NCBI RefSeq assembly: GCF_000310185.1 | Contig: NZ_AMXD01000010.1 | Span: 1-54,367, forward strand | From: Thauera aminoaromatica S2 | GTDB taxonomy: Bacteria; Pseudomonadota; Gammaproteobacteria; Burkholderiales; Rhodocyclaceae | Direction of reading: 5' to 3' | DNA length: 54,367 bases | Shown: positions 25,745 to 32,302 of the stretch, piece after piece | Numbering within the stretch: the stretch's first letter is position 1 | Layout: the number at the start of each line of letters is the position of its first letter | Notes under the pieces: generated by a model | What the model was told of the DNA's origin: nothing | Databases searched by the model: none | The model's input: the letters and a program-made list of their open reading frames with translations, nothing else | Position numbers and translations under genes: made by a program

Positions 25745-25755
25745 GCGCAGCCGAT

Positions 25756-26010
25756 GATCGCGACTTGCGTCGCTCCTACGACAGTCCGGATGCGCGACAC
25801 GTTCTGTAGGAGCGGCGCAAGCCGCGATTGCCGCGGCTCCGGATGCGCGGCGCCGACCGCAAGGCCGGTGATCGCGACTTGCGTCGCTCCTGCGGCAGTC
25901 CGGATGCGCGACACGTTCTGTAGGAGCGGCGCGAGCCGCGATTGCCGCGGCTCCGGATGCGCGGCGCTTTCCGTAGGAGCGGCGCGAGCCGCGATTGCCG
26001 CGCCGCCGAC
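25756..26010. repeat. REP/BIME-type tandem repeat array, 114-bp period
   Basis: A 114-bp unit is repeated twice, with a partial third. Each unit pairs an inverted REP (GATCGCGACTTGCGTCGCTCC at 25756 and 25870) with a forward REP (GTAGGAGCGGCGC(A/G)AGCCGCG at 25806 and 25920; partial third at 25973). Forward and inverted copies can fold into a stem. The array fills most of the 317-bp gap between the conserved gene and recJ. Similar GTAGGAGCGGC elements are common extragenic repeats in Proteobacteria. Confidence 0.88.
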
Positions 26011-26061
26011 GCGCCGCGGCCTGTGCATGAACACCGGCCACCTACAAGCTTTCTTCGACCG

Positions 26062-27753
26062 ATGACCCGAATCCAGCCCCGCTCCATCCCGCAGCAAGCC
26101 TTCGCCCGCCTCGCCGATGCCGGCCTGCATCCGCTGCTCGCCCGCCTCTACGCCGCGCGCGGCATCGCGCGCGCCGACGAGCTCGACACCAGCCTGAAGA
26201 ACCTGCTGCCGCCCGAGGCGCTCACCGGCACGGCGGAAGCCGCGATCCTACTCGCCGACGCCATCGAGGCCGGCGCGCGCATGGTCATCGTCGCCGACTA
26301 CGACTGCGACGGCGCCACCGCCTGCGCGGTGGGCGTGCGCGCGCTGCGCGCCTTCGGTGCCGACGTGCATTACCTCGTGCCGGACCGCGTCACGCTCGGC
26401 TACGGCCTCACCCCGGCCATGGTCGAGATCGCCGCGCGCCTCGAGCCCGACGTGCTGATCACCGTCGACAATGGCATCGCCAGCGTCGAGGGCATCGCCG
26501 CCGCGCGCGCCCATGGCATGGCCACGGTGATCACCGACCATCACCTGCCCGGCGACGTGCTGCCCGAAGCCGACGTGATCGTGAACCCCAACCAGCCCGG
26601 CTGCGACTTCCCGAGCAAGGCGCTGGCCGGCGTGGGCGCGATGTTCTACACGATGCTCGCGCTGCGCGCCGAACTGCGCGAGCGCGGCGCCTTCGCCGGC
26701 GCCAAGGAACCCAACCTTGCCGACCTGCTCGACCTCGTCGCGCTCGGCACCGTGGCCGACGTGGTCAAGCTCGACCGCAACAACCGCATCCTGGTCGCGC
26801 AAGGCCTCGCGCGCATGCGCGCCGGGCGCCTGCAGCCCGGCATCCGCGCGCTGTTCGGGCTCGCCGGGCGCGACCCGGCGCGCGCCAGCACGATGGACCT
26901 CGGCTTCATGATCGGCCCTCGCCTCAACGCGGCCGGGCGACTCTCCGACATGAGCCTGGGCATCGAGTGCCTGATCACCGACGACCCCGGCCGGGCGATG
27001 AACATCGCCCAAGAGCTCGACAAGCTCAACCGCGAACGCCGCAGCATCGAGGCCGGCATGCAGGAAGAAGCGCTCGCCCGCCTGGCGGGTTTCGACGCCG
27101 GCAACCGCGCCACCGTGGCGCTCTTCGAACCCGACTGGCACCAAGGTGTGATCGGCATCGTCGCCGGCCGCATCAAGGAGCGGCTGCACCGCCCCACCAT
27201 CGCCTTCGCGCGCGCGAGCGACGGCGAACTCAAGGGCTCCGGGCGCTCGATCCCCGGCCTGCACCTGCGCGACGCGCTCGACCTCGTCACCAAGCGCCAG
27301 CCCGACCTCATCGTGCGCTTCGGCGGCCACGCCATGGCGGCCGGCCTGACCATCCGCGAATCGGAACTCGCACGCTTCGACGCGGCCTTCGAGGAGGTCG
27401 TCGGCGAACTGCTCGAGCCCGCCCAGCTCGAGCGCCGCATCGATACCGACGGCAGCCTCGAATCCGGCTACTTCGCGCTCGACGCCGCGCGCATGCTCGA
27501 CAACGAGATCTGGGGCCAGGGCTTTCCGGCGCCGCTGTTCGACGACGTCTTCCGCGTCGAGCGCCAGCGCCTGTTGAAGGACAAGCACCTCAAGCTCGAT
27601 CTGTGCCGCAACACCGCGCGCTACGAGGCGATCCAGTTCAACCACGCCGGTGGCGCCCCGGAGCAGATCCACGCGGCCTACCGCCTGGGGATCAACGAGT
27701 TCCGCGGTGTGTCGAGCGTGCAGTTGATGCTGGAGCACTTCGAGGCGGCCTGA
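26062..27753 (+). CDS. recJ: Single-stranded-DNA-specific exonuclease RecJ
   Basis: Predicted 563 residues from ATG at 26062, close to the usual 560-580. The DHH phosphoesterase motifs are in order: VIVADYDCDGATA (motif I), ITVDNGI (motif II), VITDHHLP (motif III, DHH) and LVALGTVADVV (motif IV). The DHHA1 domain ends with SGRSIPGLHLRDAL and FGGHAMAAG. RecJ degrades single-stranded DNA 5' to 3' in recombination and mismatch repair. Its 3' end overlaps the convergent Crp-like gene by 76 bp. Confidence 0.96.
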   Translation: MTRIQPRSIPQQAFARLADAGLHPLLARLYAARGIARADELDTSLKNLLPPEALTGTAEAAILLADAIEAGARMVIVADYDCDGATACAVGVRALRAFGADVHYLVPDRVTLGYGLTPAMVEIAARLEPDVLITVDNGIASVEGIAAARAHGMATVITDHHLPGDVLPEADVIVNPNQPGCDFPSKALAGVGAMFYTMLALRAELRERGAFAGAKEPNLADLLDLVALGTVADVVKLDRNNRILVAQGLARMRAGRLQPGIRALFGLAGRDPARASTMDLGFMIGPRLNAAGRLSDMSLGIECLITDDPGRAMNIAQELDKLNRERRSIEAGMQEEALARLAGFDAGNRATVALFEPDWHQGVIGIVAGRIKERLHRPTIAFARASDGELKGSGRSIPGLHLRDALDLVTKRQPDLIVRFGGHAMAAGLTIRESELARFDAAFEEVVGELLEPAQLERRIDTDGSLESGYFALDAARMLDNEIWGQGFPAPLFDDVFRVERQRLLKDKHLKLDLCRNTARYEAIQFNHAGGAPEQIHAAYRLGINEFRGVSSVQLMLEHFEAA

Positions 27754-28463
27754 GCCTCGAACAGGCGATCGCACTCCGTTCGCACCGCGCGGTAACACTC
27801 GCAGGTGCGCGCCTCGAGGCCGGCGCGATCATTCACCGTGATGTGGCCGCGTCGATAGCGGATCAGGCCTTCGGCCTGCAGCTTGCCCGCCGCCTCGGTG
27901 ACCGCCTCGCGGCGCACGCCGAGCATGTGCGCGATCACCTCCTGGGTGACATCGAGCTGATTGCCCGGCAGCAGATCCAGGCTGGACAACAGCCAGCGAC
28001 ACAATTGGCGGTCAACCAGGTGGTGGCGATTGCAGACGATGCTGTGCGCCATCTGCGTCATCAGCGCCTGGGCATAGCACAGCGACAGACGCTGCAGCGT
28101 GCCGCCCCGGTCGCGTTCGCGGGCAATCACCTCGGCGGGCAGGCGCCAGGCCTCGCCCCCGCTCTGCACCGTCATCGCAAAGCGCGTGCTCACGCCCCCG
28201 AGCACCAGCGGGATGCCGACCAGGCCGTCCTTGCCGGTCATCGCCAACTCGGCCGACGCGCCGCTGTCGTTGGCGAGGATCAGCGCCACGATGGCGGTGG
28301 TGGGAAAGTACGCGAACTCGAAGGGCGCACCGGGCGCGTGGAGAAGCACGCCCGGCACCAGGGTGACACGCTCGAGCTCCCCCACCAGCCGCGCGTAGTC
28401 GCGCGCTGGAAGCGCCGCCAGAATCTGGTTCTGGCGTGGATCGTGTGCCAGTAGCCGCACCAT
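27678..28463 (-). CDS. Crp/Fnr-family transcriptional regulator (paralogue 1)
   Basis: Predicted 261 residues from ATG at 28463. The N-terminal half is an atypical cyclic-nucleotide-binding-like beta barrel (GVLLHAPGAPFEFAYFPTTAIVALI, AMTGKDGLVGIPLVLGG) lacking the standard cAMP-contacting Arg-Ser motif. The C-terminal half is a winged helix with recognition region VTQEVIAHMLGVRREAVTEAAGKLQAEGLIRYRRGHITV. The sequence is strikingly close to the protein at 30929, which adds a PAS domain. The effector is unknown. Its last 25 or so codons overlap recJ on the other strand. Confidence 0.85.
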   Translation of the reverse strand: MVRLLAHDPRQNQILAALPARDYARLVGELERVTLVPGVLLHAPGAPFEFAYFPTTAIVALILANDSGASAELAMTGKDGLVGIPLVLGGVSTRFAMTVQSGGEAWRLPAEVIARERDRGGTLQRLSLCYAQALMTQMAHSIVCNRHHLVDRQLCRWLLSSLDLLPGNQLDVTQEVIAHMLGVRREAVTEAAGKLQAEGLIRYRRGHITVNDRAGLEARTCECYRAVRTECDRLFEAQAASKCSSINCTLDTPRNSLIPRR

Positions 28464-28538
28464 GTCACTCCTCTGCTGCTGATACCGCCGATCGGTGTGC
28501 GCTGTGGAAAAAGACCCGCAGCGCGACGCGTGTCCAGT

Positions 28539-28575
28539 TGAACTTGTATTCCTCATGTCGGCATGCATCTGTTCG
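28539..28575 (+). promoter_or_regulatory. Shared upstream element, copy A (TGAACT...TATTCC...GCATGCATCTGTTCG)
   Basis: TGAACTTGTATTCC, eight bases, then GCATGCATCTGTTCG. The second copy at 30830-30867 has TGAACTATTATTCC, nine bases, then the same 15-mer. Placement upstream of genes in both cases suggests a promoter or operator; the function is not known. Confidence 0.5.
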
Positions 28576-28623
28576 ACGGCGCACGCACGGGACGAGGGCG
28601 AGCCCGGAAATTTCGACCGCGGC

Positions 28624-28645
28624 TTATGTGCCCTGACGTACAGAC
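28624..28645 (+). promoter_or_regulatory. Dyad motif upstream of csbD-like gene (TATGT-N10-ACAGA)
   Basis: TTATGT, ten bases, ACAGAC. The same layout occurs at 36056-36077 and, on the minus strand, at 50410-50431. It ends 95 bp before the CsbD-like start. Confidence 0.6.
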
Positions 28646-28740
28646 CGCGCTCATGGATACGCACATCCTGCATGAACCCGCTGCCCGGCACCGTCCCCGC
28701 AGCGGCGCCGAAAGGCCAACCCAGCAGCAAGGAGACGCGC

Positions 28741-28929
28741 ATGAACAAGGATCAAGTCAAGGGCCGGATCAAGGAAGCGACCAGCAAGGTGAAGGAAGTC
28801 ACCGGCAAGGTGGTCGGCAACGAAAGCCTGGAAGCGGAAGGCAAGGTCGACCAGGTGGTCGGCGAGGTCCAGGCCGACTATGGTGACCTGAAGGAAGACA
28901 TCAAGGACGCCGTCAAGAAGCCCGCCTGA
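28741..28929 (+). CDS. CsbD family stress protein
   Basis: Predicted 62 residues: MNKDQVKGRIKEATSKVKEV, then TGKVVGNESLEAEGKVDQ and a charged helical tail. This is the full CsbD pattern (Pfam CsbD): small, hydrophilic and helical, with no signal peptide. In Bacillus subtilis the family founder belongs to the sigma-B general stress regulon; the biochemical role is unknown. A good ribosome site (AGCAAGGAG) lies about 10 bp before the ATG. It is followed by a PRC-barrel gene, a common stress-gene pairing. Confidence 0.93.
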   Translation: MNKDQVKGRIKEATSKVKEVTGKVVGNESLEAEGKVDQVVGEVQADYGDLKEDIKDAVKKPA

Positions 28930-28968
28930 CGCCACGCTGTTTGACCCCATGCACTGCCAGGGGCTGAG

Positions 28969-29412
28969 ATGAATGACGAAGAACGCGACAATTACGGGAT
29001 GTACAAAGCCATCGCCCCGACCACACTGGGGCCCGACATGGAAACCGGACCGGGTCCGCACCTGATGGGCGCAGATACCTTGATCGGCAATGAGGTGGTG
29101 AACCACGACGACGAAAACGTCGGCGAAATCAAGGAGATCATGCTGGAAGTGCACAACGGCCGCATCGCTTACGCCGTGCTGTCCTTCGGCGGTTTCCTGG
29201 GAATGGGCGAGAAGCTCTTCGCCGTACCATGGAGCGCCTTGAAGCTCGACACCGAGAACAAGCGTTTCGTGCTCAACGTCGCCAAGGATCGCCTCAGCGA
29301 GGCGCCCGGCTTCGACAAGGGCAAGTGGCCGAACATGGCCGACCCCGCGTGGTCAAGCACCATCCATTCGTACTACGGCACCCAGCAGCACAGGGATGAG
29401 CTGACCCACTGA
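28969..29412 (+). CDS. PRC-barrel domain protein
   Basis: Predicted 147 residues. The PRC-barrel beta domain spans about 30-110: LMGADTLIGNEVVNHDDENVGEIKEIMLEVHNGRIAYAVLSFGGFLGMGEKLFAVPWSAL. The tail FDKGKWPNMADPAW is typical of the stress-linked versions found beside csbD genes. Such proteins are thought to bind partners or RNA/protein surfaces, but no enzymatic residues are seen. It starts 39 bp after the csbD-like stop, so the two probably share a transcript. Confidence 0.9.
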   Translation: MNDEERDNYGMYKAIAPTTLGPDMETGPGPHLMGADTLIGNEVVNHDDENVGEIKEIMLEVHNGRIAYAVLSFGGFLGMGEKLFAVPWSALKLDTENKRFVLNVAKDRLSEAPGFDKGKWPNMADPAWSSTIHSYYGTQQHRDELTH

Positions 29413-29470
29413 GTGCCCATCGAGAACCACGCGCCCCCCGTCTGCACCCAGCGGCGGAGGGTGCCCTGTC

Positions 29471-29818
29471 ATGAGGCAAACGGTCATGTTGATCAAGTTC
29501 AAGTCCGCAGCAAGCAATGATGTGCTGATGTTCGAGACGGCCGCGAAGGATTTCCTGCGCTGCATCGGCAAGGCCCCGGACGAGGCCACCGGGATCATCA
29601 CGGTGGACCAGCTTCCAGCCGCCATCGACAGCGTTCGGGCGGCCATTGCTGCCGACAAGACCCAGCCGCTCGCAGCGGCCGACAACGCCGGCAAGGAGGT
29701 GGCCAGCGGGGACGACGAGCTCGACGAGCGCGTCGAATTCGGTCAGCGTGCGGTGCCGATGCTCGAGCTCATGGAGCGCGCGCTGGCAGAAGGCGCGCCC
29801 GTCGTCTGGGGGGTTTAG
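29471..29818 (+). CDS. DUF1840 family protein
   Basis: Predicted 115 residues from ATG at 29471, which has GGAGG at suitable distance. ATG at 29486 gives MLIKFKSAASNDVLMF, closer to the family's usual first residues. The body (FETAAKDFLRCIGKAPDEATGIITVDQLPAAIDSVRAAIAAD) and the acidic middle followed by VEFGQRAVPMLELMERALAEGAPVVWGV match DUF1840, a betaproteobacterial family of unknown function. The protein appears soluble and helical. Confidence 0.85.
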   Translation: MRQTVMLIKFKSAASNDVLMFETAAKDFLRCIGKAPDEATGIITVDQLPAAIDSVRAAIAADKTQPLAAADNAGKEVASGDDELDERVEFGQRAVPMLELMERALAEGAPVVWGV

Positions 29819-29919
29819 CCGGCGCGGCAGCGCGTGCATTCCGCGTCTCGCGTTCCGCATTTCGCCTTTCGCACTCACCGTCGGAGGAGAACCACCATCA
29901 AGAATCCCAACCGGTCCTT

Positions 29920-30599
29920 TTGCCCGGACTACTCAACGACGCGAGCCTGTTCGAGCAACAGGCCGACGCGCTTGCAGACGTTGCCGGCATCACCATCGCA
30001 GACCTCACCGGCGCTGACACGATCGGCCAGCTTGCCGCCGACACCCTCGCCTCTGCACCCGATGGACAGTTCGTGCTCGTCGGCCTGTCGATGGGCGGCT
30101 ACGTCGCGCTGGAGATCATGCGTCAGGCACCCGAACGCGTCCGCGCGCTGGTCCTCGTGAGCACGAGCGCGCACCCCGAGACGCGCGAAGCCACCGCCGC
30201 GCGCAAGAAGCTCGTCGATCTCGCCGAAACGAAGTTCCAGACCGTCATCGAAACCCTGCTGACGCGCATGGCGCACCCCGACCACGCACGCCCGAGGTCG
30301 GCGGCATGTTCCAGTCATCCGCAAACGGACTGGGAAAAGAGGTTTTCGTGCGCCAGGAACGCGCCATCATCGGCCGCAGCGACAGCCGCCCCGGCCTCGC
30401 CCGCATCAAGTGCCCGACCCTGGTGATCTGCGGCCGCGAGGATGTGATCACGCCACCCGCTGTGCACGAAGAACTGGTCGCGGCAATACCCGGGGCGAAA
30501 CTGGAGGTCATCGAGAACTGCGGCCACCTTTCGCCACTCGAGCAGCCCGGGCAGGTCACCGAGATCCTGCGCGACTGGCTGCGCACACTGCCGGGTTGA
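29920..30599 (+). pseudogene. Alpha/beta-hydrolase, frameshifted
   Basis: The first part (from about 29920, where only a TTG start is available) gives LLPGLLNDASLFEQQADAL and the nucleophile elbow VGLSMGGYVALEIM. At about 30290-30300 the frame shifts by one base (a deletion): PDHARP continues in the next frame as EVGGMFQSSANGLGKEVFVRQERAI, then CPTLVICGREDVITPPAVHEEL (acid) and ENCGHLSPLEQPGQV (catalytic His). The three parts together make one complete hydrolase. The absence of an in-frame ATG at the front suggests a second small change there. Real decay or sequencing error cannot be told apart here. Confidence 0.78.
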
Positions 30600-30928
30600 A
30601 CGACGGCAGCGGCACCCGCCAACAGGTCATGAGGAGCGCGCTTCCCGAGGCCTGCCGACTTCCCTGCCAGTTCATTCAGCGCGGAGGTGTTGACCAGCCG
30701 TATCGCCAGCTCGAACCGGACGCGCGGCGACCCGCGTTTCCGTGTTGGTCGAGATTCGCGTGCTACCTTCGACACCCTTTGCGCCGGCCTGCCCCACGAG
30801 CGGCTTGCCGAAGCATCCTTCCTTTTTCGTGAACTATTATTCCACTCAGGCTGCATGCATCTGTTCGGCAGTGCACCCCGGCCACCGCCCCGCGCAAGCC
30901 AGCACACGGCAACTGAAAGGAGACCCCG
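30600..30928. other. 329-bp intergenic region upstream of the Crp-PAS gene
   Basis: No credible gene seen. It contains the second copy of the TGAACT...GCATGCATCTGTTCG element at 30830-30867, and an AAGGAGA ribosome site just before the ATG at 30929. Confidence 0.6.
30830..30867 (+). promoter_or_regulatory. Shared upstream element, copy B
   Basis: Same arrangement as 28539-28575, ending 61 bp before the Crp-PAS start codon. The 15-base core GCATGCATCTGTTCG is identical in both. Confidence 0.5.
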
Positions 30929-32302
30929 ATGACCGAGCCCCCGGTGCCCGCCGCTGGCGAGAACCGCATCCTCGCCGCCCTTCCGGTCAACGAGCGCGCG
31001 CGACTGATGGACGACCTCGAACAGGTCACCCTGCCGCTCGGCCATGTGCTCTACGAGCCGGGCGACGTGCTCGGCTTCGTTTACTTCCCCACCTCCTGCA
31101 TCGTGTCGCTGGTGTTCACCACCGAGAACGGCGCCACCGCCGAGCTGGCCATGACCGGCAAGGATGGCCTGGTCGGCATTCCGCTCGTTCTCGGCGGCCG
31201 GACCTCTACGCACAAGGCGGTAGTCCAGTGCGCAGGCACGGCGTGGCGGCTGCGCGCCGAGGTGATGACCTGGGAACTCGAGCAGCACGGCCACCTGCTG
31301 CGCCTGGCGCTGTGCTACACGCAGGCGCTGATGACGCAGATGGCGCAGAGCGTGGTGTGCAACCGCCATCACGCGGTGGATCAGCAGTTGTGCCGCTGGC
31401 TGCTGCTGAGCCTGGACCAGTTGCCCGACAATCAGTTGAACATGACCCAGGAGCTGATCGCCAACATGCTCGGTGTGCGCCGCGAGGCGGTCACCGATGC
31501 GGCAGGCAAGCTGCAGGCCGCCCGGCTCATCCGTTACCGCCGCGGGCAGATCACGGTCACCGACCGCCCCGGCCTCGAAGCCCGCGTGTGCGAGTGCTAC
31601 AGCGTCGTTCGCGCAGAGTACGAGCGCCTGTTCCTCCTCCCGCAGATGATCCTGCCCAGCGACCGCGCGCGCCCCAATCCGGCCAGCCTGCGCAAGCGGG
31701 CCGAAGCGCGGCTGGAGAAGGAGAGAGCCGAGCGGGCCGCAGCATCGAAGGCAGAATCGAACGCGGACGCCGCATGGCAGCAAGCACGGATGGTGCACGA
31801 ACTCGAAGTTCACCAGATCGAGCTCGAGATGAGCAACGAGGCCCTGCGCCAGGCCTATGACGAGGCCGATGCGCTGCACCGCAAGTACGCGGATATCTAC
31901 GACTTCGCACCCATCTCCTATTTCACGCTCGATGCCCAGGGCGTGATCGTCCAGTTCAACCTGGCCGGGGCAATCCTGCTCGACATCCAGCGCTCGCAAA
32001 CGCGGCCTCACCGCTTCGCCGCGTTCGTCAAGCCCGAGTTCCTGCCCGTGTTCAATGACTTTCTCGACGAGAAGCTGCGCGGCAGGTGCAGGCGAAGCTG
32101 CGAGCTCGTGCTGCTCGTCACCGCCCACCACGCGGAGCGTCCGGTCCGCATCCAGGCCGTTGCCGATGAGAGCGGTCACGAGATCCAGATGGCGGTGCTC
32201 GACATCATCCCGAGCGGGCCAACGGCGGAGCATGACCGCCGCCACACGGATCCCGAACACCAGGTAGTCAATGACCACACAGCCCAAGCGTCCGCGCAGT
32301 AG
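30929..32302 (+). CDS. Crp/Fnr-family regulator fused to a PAS domain (paralogue 2)
   Basis: Predicted 457 residues. Residues 1-235 closely match the regulator at 27678 (AELAMTGKDGLVGIPLVLGG, CYTQALMTQMAQSVVCNRHH, NMLGVRREAVTDAAGKLQAARLIRYRRGQITV). A basic helical linker (about 245-285) leads to VHELEVHQIELEMSNEALRQA and a PAS domain (YADIYDFAPISYFTLDAQGVIVQFNLAGAILL). The same helix-plus-PAS module opens the GGDEF protein at 35036. So a transcription factor has gained a sensory module, or a PAS-type protein has been joined to a Crp regulator. Its 3' end overlaps the CheB-CheR gene by 32 bp. Confidence 0.85.
   Translation: MTEPPVPAAGENRILAALPVNERARLMDDLEQVTLPLGHVLYEPGDVLGFVYFPTSCIVSLVFTTENGATAELAMTGKDGLVGIPLVLGGRTSTHKAVVQCAGTAWRLRAEVMTWELEQHGHLLRLALCYTQALMTQMAQSVVCNRHHAVDQQLCRWLLLSLDQLPDNQLNMTQELIANMLGVRREAVTDAAGKLQAARLIRYRRGQITVTDRPGLEARVCECYSVVRAEYERLFLLPQMILPSDRARPNPASLRKRAEARLEKERAERAAASKAESNADAAWQQARMVHELEVHQIELEMSNEALRQAYDEADALHRKYADIYDFAPISYFTLDAQGVIVQFNLAGAILLDIQRSQTRPHRFAAFVKPEFLPVFNDFLDEKLRGRCRRSCELVLLVTAHHAERPVRIQAVADESGHEIQMAVLDIIPSGPTAEHDRRHTDPEHQVVNDHTAQASAQ

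Larger units (their letters stand above)
28464..28740. other. Divergent regulatory region between the Crp-like gene and csbD-like gene
   Basis: A 277-bp interval with no convincing gene. It holds a TGAACT...GCATGCATCTGTTCG element (28539-28575) shared with the region upstream of the second Crp-like gene, and a TATGT-N10-ACAGA dyad (28625-28644). An AAGGAG-like ribosome site precedes the csbD-like start. Confidence 0.7.

Noticed and set aside
25756-26010. Possible CRISPR array
   Set aside because: The repeated unit is 114 bp and includes what would be spacers; units are nearly identical throughout and contain inverted REP copies. No cas genes are present.
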